A DNA stretch of 64,000 nt from Crossiella equi (GTDB lineage: Bacteria > Actinomycetota > Actinomycetes > Mycobacteriales > Pseudonocardiaceae), in assembly GCF_017876755.1 (NCBI RefSeq), contig NZ_JAGIOO010000001.1, forward strand, positions 1,116,001 through 1,180,000, in the 5' to 3' direction. A program made the position numbers and the translations under genes. The notes under the pieces were generated by a model. The model ran no database searches, was not told the DNA's origin, and saw only the letters and a list, made by a program, of their open reading frames with translations. Shown in pieces: positions 39,413 to 48,134 of this stretch (position 1 is the first letter of the stretch; every line of letters begins with the position of its first letter).

Positions 39413-40000
39413 TCAGCCGTGCCTCCGACGGGGCCCGGTCAGCGCGTCGAGGTCGATGGTGACCTCATGGCCGCCGATGGTGTCGGTGTAGCTGTGGGAG
39501 ACCGGCGAGTGGAAGCAGTACCGGCTGGTTCCATCCAGCGTGTACACAGTCAGGGTGATCGGATCTTCCCGGATGTCGACGACCCAGGTGGCGGGGATGC
39601 CGTTGGCGGCGTACTCGGCTGGCTTCTTGAGGTAGTCACGAGCCGCCGACTCGCCTGGCGAGTGGATCTCGACGGCGAGCAGGATCTGGTCGGCACGCAC
39701 CCGCACCTGCTCGCCAACCTCGGCCACGCAGACCACCAGATCCGGTATGCGCCGCGGCGACGGTCCCCTCAGCTCGGCCTGGATCTCCACCAGCGACTCC
39801 AGGTCGAGGGGAAGTGCGTCATCGAGCTGCCGAGCCAACCGCTGGGCCGCGAGGATGTGCGCCCCCGATGGGCGGCCCCGCACCAGCAACCGGCCGTCTT
39901 CGATCTCCAGTCGCCAGGCGTTGTCGACGGGCAGTCCGTCGAAACCCGTCACGCTGATCGGGTCGCCCGTGCACAAGCCGGGCGCGGTCACGTCGTGCAT
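39413..40000 (-). CDS. Uma2-family (DUF820) nuclease-fold protein
   Basis: A 195-residue protein of the Uma2 family, which has a PD-(D/E)XK-like fold. It has IPDLVVCVAE (Asp near 87), LLAVEIHSPGESAARDYLKK (Glu111 and Lys125) and EYAANGIPATWVVDI. These families are abundant in actinomycetes and cyanobacteria; a nuclease role is predicted from the fold and its biology is not known. ATG 40000 chosen over 40030 because the family usually begins close to the strand that follows; no good ribosome site for either. Confidence 0.85.
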   Translation of the reverse strand: MHDVTAPGLCTGDPISVTGFDGLPVDNAWRLEIEDGRLLVRGRPSGAHILAAQRLARQLDDALPLDLESLVEIQAELRGPSPRRIPDLVVCVAEVGEQVRVRADQILLAVEIHSPGESAARDYLKKPAEYAANGIPATWVVDIREDPITLTVYTLDGTSRYCFHSPVSHSYTDTIGGHEVTIDLDALTGPRRRHG

Positions 40001-40020
40001 TCCAGTTGATCGGCAAGCGG

Positions 40021-40054
40021 GCGCCGCCACCGGACCCCCATCCGGTGGCGGCGC
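40021..40054 (-). terminator. Hairpin terminator after the MerR gene
   Basis: Perfect 14-bp arms (40021-40034 and 40041-40054) around a six-base loop, 13 bp past the MerR stop and 21 bp before the Uma2 start. No T-tract. Confidence 0.75.
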
Positions 40055-40066
40055 CCGTCAACTACC

Positions 40067-40972
40067 TCAGGCGTGTGCGCGCAGCGCGGCGATGAGCCAC
40101 TCGAACGCCGGGATGGCGTCCTCGTTCTCCGGCCGCGGCGGCCACCCGTTCAGCACGCCCAGCAGCGCCCAGTAACGAGCGACCCGCCGGTCGGTGAACG
40201 TGTCCAGCATGTCGGCCGCCGCCCGGCGGTCCGCGCCGTCGGGCATGATCCGGTCCACGTACACCCGCGCCTCGGCCGAGGCCGGGTCGATGCCCGCGTC
40301 CAGGGCCGCGCCCGCGTGTTCGGTCACCTTGTCCGGGGCGACCTCGGCGGAGTGGGCGCCGCTCGAACCGGCGACGGCCATGCCGCGGACCTTGGCCTCG
40401 AAGGTCGGGTCCGCGACCAGCCCGGCCAGTTCCACCCAGGCGTCGACCTGCTCCTGGGTGGGGTCGGCGGGGAGTTCGGCCGGGAGTTGGCGCATGGCCT
40501 GGGCCAGGCCCGCGCCCGGGGCGTTCGGGTCGGTGCCCGCGAAGACCCGCTGCACGAACTCGTCCAGGATGCGCTGGCGCTCTCCGGGGGAGAGTCGGGC
40601 CAGGTCGTTCATCAGTCTCAGCTCCTCTGTCGTTCCTGCACGGCGGACCACCGATCGCCACACCGCCCGGCGGACGGTCAGCTGGCGGATCTCCGCGTCC
40701 AGGGCGTCGACGTGCGTCTGTGCCACGTCCGCCACGGTGACCTGCTCGGCCAGTACCTTCGCCACGGTGGGCAGGTCCATGCCCAGGTCCCGCAGCGTGC
40801 GCACCAGCTCCAGCCTGGCCACCGCCGCCGCGTCGTACACCCGGTAACCACCATGCGTCCGCTCCACCGGCGGCAGGAGGCCGCTGTCGGAGTAGAAGCG
40901 GATGGTGCGGGTGGACAACCCGGTGGCGCGGGCGAGCTGCCCGATGGTGAACAGCTCGGTCGGTTCGTCCAT
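40067..40972 (-). CDS. MerR-family regulator with large C-terminal ligand domain
   Basis: A 301-residue regulator. The N-terminal MerR winged helix has FTIGQLARATGLSTRTIRFY and GLLPPVERTHGGYRVYD; a coiled-coil follows (about 75-115), then a roughly 170-residue helical domain (LSPGERQRILDEFVQRVFAG, then DRIMPDGADRRAAADMLDTF) without metal-binding cysteines. Such large C-terminal domains bind small molecules, as in TipA-like or multidrug MerR proteins. A 19-bp-spacer promoter with a central dyad lies directly upstream, so it should regulate itself. Confidence 0.9.
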   Translation of the reverse strand: MDEPTELFTIGQLARATGLSTRTIRFYSDSGLLPPVERTHGGYRVYDAAAVARLELVRTLRDLGMDLPTVAKVLAEQVTVADVAQTHVDALDAEIRQLTVRRAVWRSVVRRAGTTEELRLMNDLARLSPGERQRILDEFVQRVFAGTDPNAPGAGLAQAMRQLPAELPADPTQEQVDAWVELAGLVADPTFEAKVRGMAVAGSSGAHSAEVAPDKVTEHAGAALDAGIDPASAEARVYVDRIMPDGADRRAAADMLDTFTDRRVARYWALLGVLNGWPPRPENEDAIPAFEWLIAALRAHA

Positions 40973-40979
40973 GGGGAGA

Positions 40980-41010
40980 AGCCTGGACCTTCCAGTAGGT
41001 GGAAACTCAA
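40980..41010 (-). promoter_or_regulatory. MerR-type promoter with 19-bp spacer and dyad
   Basis: On the minus strand, TTGAGT (41005-41010) and CAGGCT (40980-40985) are separated by exactly 19 bp, and the spacer holds the inverted repeat TTCCA-CCTAC-TGGAA (40990-41004). Overlong spacers with a central operator are the hallmark of MerR-activated promoters. Confidence 0.75.
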
Positions 41011-41086
41011 GTCACCGTAGCCACCTTTTTCCGGGGAGGGGTCCCGGACGGCCCGTGCCACGCTCGCCCGGAACGAGGAGGGCAAC

Positions 41087-41542
41087 GTGGGCGGGTACCC
41101 GAGGATTCTGCTGGCGTGCGTGCAGGACGAGCGCCACCGCTGGTACGTCGTGGCCTCGACGACCACGACGGTCTACACGCGACACCCGATCCCGGTGGCC
41201 CGGCCCGCCAAGGGCCTGGTGCGCGAGGAGGTCAGCTGCCCGGCCTGCGGCACCCCGCTGCTCCTGCGGGTGTTCAGCCCCGGTCTGACCTGGCGGTGGC
41301 GGCTGTACTGGCTCGGCGCGGTGCTGGCGGGCGCCGCGGTCGCCGCCTTCGCGATCGCCGGGCTGGTCGCCCTGGACCAGGCCGATGACACCTCGTCTCC
41401 CGGGAGCATGCTGCTGCTGTTCCTGACCAGCGTGGTCGGGATGGGCACGCTGGTCGTCGGCGGGGTGTTCCTGCGGCACGAGGACGGGGTGCGGCTGCCC
41501 GGTTTCCTCGGCGACGAGCGCCACCGCCTCCGGCGCTGGTGA
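41087..41542 (+). CDS. Two-TM zinc-ribbon protein of unknown function
   Basis: A 151-residue protein from GTG 41087 (GAGGAGGG six bases upstream). The N-terminal soluble part contains VSCPACGTPLLLRV, a Cys-pair knuckle, followed by two membrane helices (about 80-100 and 108-128) and a charged C-terminus. I do not recognise the family. It leads a run of three plus-strand membrane-protein genes. Confidence 0.7.
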   Translation: MGGYPRILLACVQDERHRWYVVASTTTTVYTRHPIPVARPAKGLVREEVSCPACGTPLLLRVFSPGLTWRWRLYWLGAVLAGAAVAAFAIAGLVALDQADDTSSPGSMLLLFLTSVVGMGTLVVGGVFLRHEDGVRLPGFLGDERHRLRRW

Positions 41543-41593
41543 CCACCCGCTTGCGCACGTTGCGACGCCCGGAAAACGGGTAGCCGCTGGCCC

Positions 41594-42115
41594 ATGGAGA
41601 ACTTGGGCACGAAGCTGGCCGAGGTCGAGCGGGACTACGCGGGCGGAGACGACCGGCCCTTGACCGGCTACCTGGCCGTGACCGGCGGGTACACCGCACT
41701 GGTGATGCTGGCCGCGGGACTGCTGCGCCTGCGTGGCAAACAGCTGCCCGAACGGGTGGCCGCGGGTGATGTGGTGCTGCTGGCACTGGCCACGCACAAA
41801 CTGAGCCGGGTGCTGACCAAGGACGCCGTCACCAGCCCGCTGCGCGCGCCGTTCACCCGGTACGAGGAACCGGCCGGGGCGGGTGAGGTGTCCGAGTCGG
41901 TGCGCACCGACAACCCGGTCCGGCACTCCGTCGGCGAGCTGCTCAACTGCCCGTTCTGCGTCTCGGTGTGGCTGGCCACCGCGCTGACCGTCGGCCTGGT
42001 GCTGGCGCCGCGGCTGACCCGGCTGGTGTGTGGCGGACTGGCCGCGGTCACCGGCTCGGACTTCCTCCAGTTCGCCTACGCCGCCGCCCGGCGGGCCGAC
42101 CAGCCGGACCGGTGA
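41594..42115 (+). CDS. DUF1360-family membrane protein
   Basis: A 173-residue integral membrane protein. Features of the DUF1360 family are LLALATHKLSRVLTKDAVTS, LRAPFTRYEE and GELLNCPFCVSVWLA, the CPFC motif being typical. Three hydrophobic segments are seen. The family is common near spore-coat or sporulation genes in Firmicutes and widespread in actinomycetes; its function is unknown. 53 bp downstream of the preceding gene. Confidence 0.87.
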   Translation: MENLGTKLAEVERDYAGGDDRPLTGYLAVTGGYTALVMLAAGLLRLRGKQLPERVAAGDVVLLALATHKLSRVLTKDAVTSPLRAPFTRYEEPAGAGEVSESVRTDNPVRHSVGELLNCPFCVSVWLATALTVGLVLAPRLTRLVCGGLAAVTGSDFLQFAYAAARRADQPDR

Positions 42116-42167
42116 CTCCCCCGTCCGGCCCTGCCCGCACCGCCCCCGGCTGGGTGATGCTCAGCCG

Positions 42168-42662
42168 ATGAGCGCGGACGAGCAACGCCTGGCCATCGCG
42201 GTCTCCCTGCTCCAGCACGACCTCGCCGGCTGGCGGGCGCAGCACACCAGACGTGCCACCGGGATCGGGGTGGTGGCCGCCGCCGCGCTCGGGGCCGTCG
42301 GCGGGCTGCTGGCCCTGGCCCTGACCGCCGGGCTGCTCACCCAGGCCGAGGCGTTGCTGGGCACCGGGCTGGTCGGGCTCGGGGTGGTCGTGGTGCTCGG
42401 CGGGCTGCTGGTGCTCGTGCCCCGGCTGCCCCGGCGGCCGGACGACAGCCTCGTGCTGGTGGCCGCGGCGAGCCCGCAGGAGGTGGCCGAGCACTACTAC
42501 GCCGTGGCCGCCGATCCCCTGGCCCACCTCGCGGCGGAGGCCACGGTCGCCGCCTCGGCCGTGCTGTCCCGGCGGCGGCGAATGGCGGTCACCGCCTACG
42601 TCGTGCTCACCGCGCTGCCGCTCACCGTGCTCGGGCTGCTGGTCCCGCTGCTGGGCTGGTGA
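42168..42662 (+). CDS. Four-TM protein resembling DUF5706 Pycsar effectors
   Basis: A 164-residue protein. Two N-terminal membrane helices (about 30-55 and 60-85) end in VLVPRLPRR, then a soluble stretch (AEHYYAVAADPLAHLAAEA, SAVLSRRRRMAVTAY) and one or two final membrane helices. The order of TM pair, Pro-Arg, helical insert with a Lys/Arg patch, and TM end resembles the DUF5706 membrane effectors of Pycsar anti-phage systems. No nucleotide cyclase gene is adjacent, so a defence role is speculative. Confidence 0.65.
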   Translation: MSADEQRLAIAVSLLQHDLAGWRAQHTRRATGIGVVAAAALGAVGGLLALALTAGLLTQAEALLGTGLVGLGVVVVLGGLLVLVPRLPRRPDDSLVLVAAASPQEVAEHYYAVAADPLAHLAAEATVAASAVLSRRRRMAVTAYVVLTALPLTVLGLLVPLLGW

Positions 42663-42673
42663 CCGGGCCCCGG

Positions 42674-43048
42674 TCAGCCCGCCGCGTTCCCGGCGATCGT
42701 GAACGCCTCGATGTACTTGGGCAGCTCGGCCAGGGCCCGGTCCAGCCTGCCGGGGGCCACCTGCTCGGCGAAGGCCGCGTCGAAGCCGAGCTGTTCCTCG
42801 ACCTCGCCCAGCTCGGCGAGCCTGTTCCTGGGGCAGGTGTTGGCGTGGCGCCAGCGGCGGACCACGGCCAGCGCCTCGGTCAGGTCCGCGATCAGGGTGT
42901 CCGCGTGCCCGCGCTCCAGCACCAGCGCGCCGGAGACGGCCAGACGGAGGAGCAGGTCCCCGGCGAACTCGGCCAGCCCCTCCTCGGGTGCGCTCACCAG
43001 TCCGACGGACACCGGCCCGCCCGCACGGTCCGCGTTCCACATCGCCAC
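42674..43048 (-). CDS. Hypothetical protein, 124 residues
   Basis: A soluble protein with helical content: [60 protein letters not shown] and [20 protein letters not shown]. No signal peptide, no recognised domain. GTG 43048 is preferred for GAGGGG five bases upstream; ATG 43042 is possible. It converges on the DUF5706-like gene with 11 bp between stops. Confidence 0.65.
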   Translation of the reverse strand: MAMWNADRAGGPVSVGLVSAPEEGLAEFAGDLLLRLAVSGALVLERGHADTLIADLTEALAVVRRWRHANTCPRNRLAELGEVEEQLGFDAAFAEQVAPGRLDRALAELPKYIEAFTIAGNAAG

Positions 43049-43362
43049 CACGTCCCCTCGTCCGCCACCGATGGGAGCACGGGAACGGGGCACGTGTCAG
43101 CGGCCGGGACGTGGGAGTGCCCTTCGGCACGCCAACGGTGGCCGTTCGCGCACCGCGCCACCGCACGTCACCGGGTCCGGGGATTCCCACGGCTCACCGC
43201 CGCCGCCCGGGGCCACAGCGCGGACATGGCCGAACGCGACCACCTGGCCTCGGTCAGCCCGGAGGGCCGGGGACCGGATCCGCGCGGCCGGGTACCGCCC
43301 CCGCGCTCTTCGTGGCGCAGCCGTCGCCGTCCCGGACCGCGCTGGTCGAACCGGCCCGGGAG
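43049..43362. other. Spacer of 314 bp, probably decayed coding DNA
   Basis: No complete gene. The last 60 bp in the frame of the following remnant reads [10 protein letters not shown] in one frame and [20 protein letters not shown] in another, with the look of former coding sequence (possibly the end of a regulator). Nothing firmer can be said. Confidence 0.35.
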
Positions 43363-43812
43363 GTGGTGCGCGGCCTGGAAACCGCGCGGGCCAGTGTGGA
43401 CGCCGAGGGCGTGCGGATCAACTGCCGGGTCGGCGGCGACGGCCCGCCCCTGCTGCTCCTGCACGGCTTCCCGCAGACCCACCGCATCTGGGACCGCGTG
43501 GCCCCGGCGCCGGCGCGGCGGTACACCGTGGTCACGACCGACCTGCGCGGCTACGGCGACAGCGCCAAACCCGCCCCGCCACGATCGCCGCCAGCCGCGC
43601 GGACTACCGGGCGGCGGCGGGCATCGACCTGGCGCACCACCGCGCCGGTGCTCGCGCTGTGGGGCGAGCACGGCTTCGTCGGCCGGAACCACGGCGTGCT
43701 CGGGGTGTGGCGGCAGTACGCGGCCGACGTGCGGGGCCGCGCACTGCCGTGCGACCACTACCCGCCCGAGGAACAGCCGGAACTCGTCGCGCCCGCCGGC
43801 TCCCAACGGCAA
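43363..43812 (+). pseudogene. Remnant of a haloacetate dehalogenase-like alpha/beta hydrolase
   Basis: The first segment, [20 protein letters not shown] then [11 protein letters not shown] and [12 protein letters not shown], is the N-terminus of a fluoroacetate/haloacetate-dehalogenase-type hydrolase with the HGFPQTH oxyanion region. A different frame then holds [16 protein letters not shown], normally about 130 residues later, and the first frame resumes with [15 protein letters not shown] and the C-terminal cap-proximal part. The nucleophile elbow (GHDRG) and most of the core are gone, with at least two frame changes. Non-functional. Confidence 0.75.
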
Positions 43813-43818
43813 GAGCGG

Positions 43819-44307
43819 TCAAGGGGCTCTCTCCCGCCCGGCGGCGTGCTCGGCCAAGTGCGCCTCGGTCAGCTCCACCAGGCCTTGCACGAACCGGTGG
43901 ACGATCTCGAGCTCCTGCTCGCTGAACCCGTCCGCCAGGCCGGCCAGGCGGGCGGCCAGGCCGCCGAAGTAACGGCTGCCGGTGCGCCTGCCCTCCTCGG
44001 TCATCAGCAGGCGCACCACCCGCCGGTCCTGCGGGTCCTTCACGCGTCGGATGTGCCCGCCGCGTTCCAGCCGGTCCAGTACCAGGGTGGTGCCGCCCGC
44101 CGAGAGGCCGAGCTGGTCGCGCAGGCTCCGCGTGGTGCCCGGGGTGCCGCCGTGTTCGGCCTGGCTGATGAGGGTCAGGGCGCGCAGGTCCACGTGCTCC
44201 ATGCGCTGGGCCTGCGCGAAGGTCTCGCCCACCCGCAGCCCGAGCACCCCGTAGCGCCGCAACAGCTCGCCGATCTGCCGGGTGGTGTTCGAGTTGCGCG
44301 TGCTCAT
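43819..44307 (-). CDS. MarR-family transcription regulator
   Basis: A 162-residue winged-helix regulator: a dimerisation helix at the N-terminus, [20 protein letters not shown] as helix-turn-helix, [20 protein letters not shown] as the wing with the DxRxxxLxLTxxG pattern, and a C-terminal dimer helix. ATG 44307 has no ribosome site. An 18-of-21-base palindrome starts 27 bp upstream, between it and the divergent membrane-protein gene, and is the likely operator. Confidence 0.9.
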   Translation of the reverse strand: MSTRNSNTTRQIGELLRRYGVLGLRVGETFAQAQRMEHVDLRALTLISQAEHGGTPGTTRSLRDQLGLSAGGTTLVLDRLERGGHIRRVKDPQDRRVVRLLMTEEGRRTGSRYFGGLAARLAGLADGFSEQELEIVHRFVQGLVELTEAHLAEHAAGRERAP

Positions 44308-44329
44308 GGAGGGATCTTACGCTCAGGAC

Positions 44330-45151
44330 GTGAATAGCTCATCGAATGAACTATCTCGCCCGTTATCCGCCACCGACCGACTCCGCCAGGCCGTCGTCCT
44401 GCTCGCCGCGATCGCGCAGGCCGGGGTGTCCACCCTGCTCGGGCAGCAGCAGGGTGCCATCGCCCGGGAGAACGCCTCCTCGATCCTGCCCGCCGGGTAC
44501 GCCTTCACGATCTGGGCGGTGATCTTCGCCCTGACCATCGCCACCGGGATCGCGGGGCTGCTGCCGTCGTTGAGCGGCCACCCGGCGCTGCGGGCGGGCG
44601 GCTGGCCGCTGGCCGCCTCCATGGCCCTCAACGCGCTCTGGATCGTCGTCTTCGCCCAGCGCCAGTACGTGCTCGCCCAGGTGGTCATCCTGCTCAGCGC
44701 GGCCGCCGCGATCGGTGCGGCGCTCCGGGTACAGCGCCACGCGGGCGGGCAGCCCGTGGTCCGCACCCTGGTCGCCGGGAGCGCGGGCCTGCTCGCCGGG
44801 TGGCTGACCGCGGCCACCTTCGTCGGACTGGCCAACACGATCGTCTCCTCCGGCGGTTCCGCCTACGGCACCAGCGGTGTGGGCACCGGCGTGGTCCTGC
44901 TGCTGGCGGCCACGGCGACCGCGCTCGCCGTCCTGTGGGCCGGGTCCACGGGCCCGCTGGCCGGTTCCCTGGCCTACGCCGCCAGCGTGGCGTGGGGCCT
45001 GGCCGCGATCAGCGTCGAGCAGTGGCACGCCGCGCCCACCACCGCCGTCACCGCGCTCGTCCTGGCCGTGGCCACGCTTGCTTTCCTGGCGTGGCGCCGC
45101 GTTCCGGGCGCTCGGGGCCGGAACGCGGCGCCGCACACCGTGCACGGCTAG
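44330..45151 (+). CDS. Multi-pass membrane protein, TspO-like
   Basis: A 273-residue integral membrane protein with about eight hydrophobic helices. [20 protein letters not shown] and [20 protein letters not shown] resemble the tryptophan-rich sensory (TspO/MBR)-like permeases, where PxGYxFxIWxxIY is conserved; the assignment is loose. GTG 44330 is taken as start, but the MarR palindrome then falls inside the first ten codons; ATG 44306 is the alternative. Divergent from the MarR gene and presumably repressed by it. Its stop overlaps the stop of the converging serine hydrolase. Confidence 0.7.
   Translation: MNSSSNELSRPLSATDRLRQAVVLLAAIAQAGVSTLLGQQQGAIARENASSILPAGYAFTIWAVIFALTIATGIAGLLPSLSGHPALRAGGWPLAASMALNALWIVVFAQRQYVLAQVVILLSAAAAIGAALRVQRHAGGQPVVRTLVAGSAGLLAGWLTAATFVGLANTIVSSGGSAYGTSGVGTGVVLLLAATATALAVLWAGSTGPLAGSLAYAASVAWGLAAISVEQWHAAPTTAVTALVLAVATLAFLAWRRVPGARGRNAAPHTVHG
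44334..44354. promoter_or_regulatory. MarR operator candidate
   Basis: ATAGCTCAT-CGA-ATGAACTAT is a 21-bp palindrome with one mismatched pair, located in an AT-rich patch between the MarR and membrane-protein starts. Size and composition fit MarR sites. Confidence 0.7.
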
Positions 45152-46272
45152 CTCGCGGCCTTGGCCAGGGCCTGCCAGATCGTCTCGCCCGGGTGCGGTT
45201 CGGCGACCTGGTTGACCACCACGGCGATGGTCAGGCCGCGGGCGCGGTCGGTGGCGGCCATCGAGGTGAAGCCGCCGTAGGTGCCGCCGTGGCCCTGCCA
45301 GGTGCGTCCGGCCGCCTGGGCCTGGGAGGTGCCCATGCCGTAGCGGGCCTCTCCCGACTGCGGCGTGGGGGTGGTCATGGTGCGGACGGTGTCCGGGCGC
45401 AGCAGGCTGCCCCGGGTGAACAGGCCGTCCAGCACCAGGCCCGCGCCCAGGGCGGTCCCGGCGAAGGCGCCGTCGGTGAAGGGCAGGCCGTACAGGTCTG
45501 TGGGGATGCCGCTCGCGCCGGTGAACGTGTCGCGCAGCGAGCAGTCCTGCTGCTTCTCGTAGCCGTGCGCGATGCGGCGCAGCGCCTGCGGCGAGCGCTC
45601 CAGGGTGACGTGATCCTCGGTGACGCCCGCGCGCCGGACGAACTGCCGCCAGGCCCGGCCGAACGCCTCCGCCCCGCCGGTGACCTTGGTCAGCACCTGC
45701 CCGAGCACGAGGTAACCGGTGTTGGAGTACTCGTGGTGCGTGCCCGGCCGCACCGGCTCGTGGATGCCCTTGTTCAGCATGGCGAAGGTGTAGGGCCGGT
45801 CCGGCTGGTACCGGTCCCCGCCGGGGAACAGCGGCGCGACGGCCGGGTCTCCGTAGAGGTCCGGGTACCCGGCGGTGTGGGTGAGCAGCATGCGCGTGGT
45901 GACCACGCGCGAGCCCGCCACCTCCTCGCCCAGGTAGGCCGAGATCGGTTCGTCCAGCTTCAGCGCGCCGCGTTCGACCTGGTGCAGCACAAAACCGGCG
46001 AACATCAGCTTGCTGAGACTGGCGTAGGCGAACACCGTGCGGTCGGTGACCGGTGTCGCCGGGCTGGTCACCGCGGAGCCGCGGTGCCCCGACCAGAGCA
46101 CCTTGCCGTCGCGGATCGCCACGGCCTGCACCCCGGCGTCGCCGTACTGGGCTGCGGCCCGCGCCAGCGCCTCGTCCATCCGTCTCCCCAGACCCGGGTC
46201 CGCGACCGCCGTCGCCGGGACAACACCAGCCATGGCCACCACCACCGCGATCAGGTAACGCCCAATCCTCAT
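45148..46272 (-). CDS. Secreted serine hydrolase (class C beta-lactamase fold)
   Basis: A 374-residue protein with a signal peptide (RIGRYLIAVVVAMAGVVPAT). The catalytic domain has Ser85-Leu-Ser-Lys88 in FAYASLSKLMF and YSN in HHEYSNTGYLVLGQ near 167, and ends GHGGTYGGFTSMAA with a glycine triad replacing the KTG of beta-lactamases, as common in DD-peptidases and esterases of this family. ATG 46272 start. It is a distant paralogue of the 19948-21057 protein. Confidence 0.88.
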   Translation of the reverse strand: MRIGRYLIAVVVAMAGVVPATAVADPGLGRRMDEALARAAAQYGDAGVQAVAIRDGKVLWSGHRGSAVTSPATPVTDRTVFAYASLSKLMFAGFVLHQVERGALKLDEPISAYLGEEVAGSRVVTTRMLLTHTAGYPDLYGDPAVAPLFPGGDRYQPDRPYTFAMLNKGIHEPVRPGTHHEYSNTGYLVLGQVLTKVTGGAEAFGRAWRQFVRRAGVTEDHVTLERSPQALRRIAHGYEKQQDCSLRDTFTGASGIPTDLYGLPFTDGAFAGTALGAGLVLDGLFTRGSLLRPDTVRTMTTPTPQSGEARYGMGTSQAQAAGRTWQGHGGTYGGFTSMAATDRARGLTIAVVVNQVAEPHPGETIWQALAKAAS

Positions 46273-46332
46273 AACGCCATTCTGGCTTTCGCGCCCCGCC
46301 GCGGCCTTGACAAAATCGCCTACGATGCCGAC

Positions 46333-47529
46333 GTGGGGATGGGGGAATCGCCAAACATCGGCGGCACCAGCGAGGAGCTGTACGCGCTGGCCGACGCCAT
46401 CGCGGCGGTGGTCGGCGGCTCGGTGTCGATCGAGGACCTCGACAACCGCGTGCTGGCCTACTCCTCACTCCCCGGCCAGCGCATCGACGAACTGCGCCGC
46501 CGGGGCATCCTGGACCGCCGCGTCCCCGACCACCCCCAGCAGCCGGACCAGTACCGGCACGTGCTCACCGCCACCGGCATCGTGCGCCCGCCCGTGCTGG
46601 CCCCGGACGAGCTGCCGCGCGCGGCGGTGGCGATCCGGGCGGGCGACCGGCCGCTCGGCACGATCTGGGCGATCGAGGGCGAGACCCCGCTGTGCCCGCG
46701 CGGCGAGTCCGCGCTGCTGGACGGCGCCCGCCTGGCCGCCACGCACCTGCTGTGCCGCCGCAGCGCCACCGAGCTGGACCGCCAGCTCCGCGAGCAGGCG
46801 CTCCGCGCGGCCCTGGCCGGGGACAGCCCGGCCGAACAGACCCGCACCCGCCTGGCGCTGCCCGCCCGGCCGCGGCTGACCCTGCTGGGCCTGGCCCAGG
46901 CCCGGGACCACCCGCTGGAGGTGCGCCTGGGCCCGGTGGTGGCCCGGCACTGGGCGGCGGTGACCACCGAGGCCGCGGTCACCACGGTCAACCGAACCGC
47001 CTACGTCCTGCTGCCCGCCAGCGAGCCGGAGACCGCCCGCCGCCTGGCCGAACAGGCCGTCGCGGCCCTGGACCGCACCCTGGCCGCCCCGGTGCGCTGC
47101 GCGCTGAGCCGCACCACCGCCGACGCGGCCGACCTGCCCGCGCTGCGCGCCGAGGTCGACGACGTCCTCCGGGTGACCACGGCCGCCGATGGTCCCCCGG
47201 TCGCCGCGCTCGCCGACGTGCACTCGGCCGTGCTGCTGGCCCACCTGTCCGACGAGCTGGCCCGCCGCCCGGCCCTGCGCCACCCGGGCATCGACGCGAT
47301 GACCGACCACGACCGCACGCGCCGCACCCAGTACGCGGCCACGGTCACCGCCTGGCTGGACGCGGCGGGCAACATCGGCGAGGCCGCGCGTTGCCTGGCC
47401 GTGCACCCGAACACGCTGAAGTACCGGCTGAGGCGCGTGCGCGAGCTGTTCGGCGTGGACGTGCTGGGCCACCCGGACGACCGGCTCTCCTGCTGGCTCC
47501 AGCTGCGCCTGCGCCAGCCCCCGGTCTAG
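46333..47529 (+). CDS. PucR-type helix-turn-helix regulator
   Basis: A 398-residue regulator of the CdaR/PucR group. An N-terminal sensory region (GGSVSIEDLDNRVLAYSSLP; a GAF-like strand-helix pattern to about 140) precedes a GGDEF-like middle (LTLLGLAQARDHPLEVRLGP onward) and the C-terminal PucR HTH: WLDAAGNIGEAARCLAVHPN then TLKYRLRRVRELFGVDV. Such proteins control catabolic or morphology genes. GTG 46333 lies five bases after a TACGAT -10-like box without a ribosome site, so the mRNA may be leaderless; ATG 46339 is the other choice. Stops of this gene and the converging SodC-like gene overlap. Confidence 0.85.
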   Translation: MGMGESPNIGGTSEELYALADAIAAVVGGSVSIEDLDNRVLAYSSLPGQRIDELRRRGILDRRVPDHPQQPDQYRHVLTATGIVRPPVLAPDELPRAAVAIRAGDRPLGTIWAIEGETPLCPRGESALLDGARLAATHLLCRRSATELDRQLREQALRAALAGDSPAEQTRTRLALPARPRLTLLGLAQARDHPLEVRLGPVVARHWAAVTTEAAVTTVNRTAYVLLPASEPETARRLAEQAVAALDRTLAAPVRCALSRTTADAADLPALRAEVDDVLRVTTAADGPPVAALADVHSAVLLAHLSDELARRPALRHPGIDAMTDHDRTRRTQYAATVTAWLDAAGNIGEAARCLAVHPNTLKYRLRRVRELFGVDVLGHPDDRLSCWLQLRLRQPPV

Positions 47530-48134
47530 AACGCGGTGCTCAGGCAGGCCAGCCGGTCCCCGGCGGTTCCGGCCTTGCCCGGCTCGGTGCTGGTGTGCGA
47601 GGCGTGCACGACCACCGAGTTGGCGCCGCCGCTGCGGAACGCCCACTTCACCGTGGAGCTGGCCGAGGCGTTGCCGCTGCCGTCGGTGTGGAAGTCCAGC
47701 CAGATCTCGTTCTGCGCGTTGGCGTACCGCGGGTCCACCGACGGCGTCACCGGGTCCTGCTGGTCCTGGTAGTGCGGCCCGGAGTCGGCGGCCTTGGCCC
47801 CGCACTTCTTGGTGTGCACGTGCGCGCCGTACATCGTGCCGGGCAGCAGGCCGGTGACGGTGAGCGTGACCGTGGTCTGCTCGCCCGCCTTGGTCGAGCT
47901 GACGGCCAGCGTGCCCCCGGCCGGGACGCGCGCGGGGTCGTAGGTGATGCCCACGGGCTGGTCTCCGGAGGCCGCGGGCGCGGCCAGCACCGCCTTGGCC
48001 CCGGTGCCCGGGGCGGCGCTGGCGCTGGTCGCGGACGGGCTCGTCGATCCGGCCGAACCACCACCACCGCCGCACGCGGCGAGGCCGCTCGCCAAGACCA
48101 CGGTGCTCAGAACTGCTGTGGCGGTCACCCGCAT
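47526..48134 (-). CDS. Cu/Zn superoxide dismutase-like lipoprotein
   Basis: A 202-residue lipoprotein: signal with lipobox GLAAC (Cys21), a Ser/Thr/Ala-rich linker, then a SodC-type beta-barrel. It carries YGAHVHTKKCG (His-Val-His copper ligands), SGPHYQDQ (bridging His), and NSVVVHASHTS with GTAGDRLAC at the end; two Cys in these segments make the usual disulphide. The Zn-loop histidines are fewer than in classical SodC, so copper-only activity or a non-enzymatic role is possible. Exposed on the outer face of the membrane. A close paralogue is at 53182-53727. Confidence 0.85.
   Translation of the reverse strand: MRVTATAVLSTVVLASGLAACGGGGGSAGSTSPSATSASAAPGTGAKAVLAAPAASGDQPVGITYDPARVPAGGTLAVSSTKAGEQTTVTLTVTGLLPGTMYGAHVHTKKCGAKAADSGPHYQDQQDPVTPSVDPRYANAQNEIWLDFHTDGSGNASASSTVKWAFRSGGANSVVVHASHTSTEPGKAGTAGDRLACLSTAF

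Noticed and set aside
46307-46327. TTGACA and TACGAT as a promoter pair for the PucR gene
   Set aside because: Only nine bases separate them, too few for sigma-A; at most the TACGAT can be a -10 box with a poor -35.
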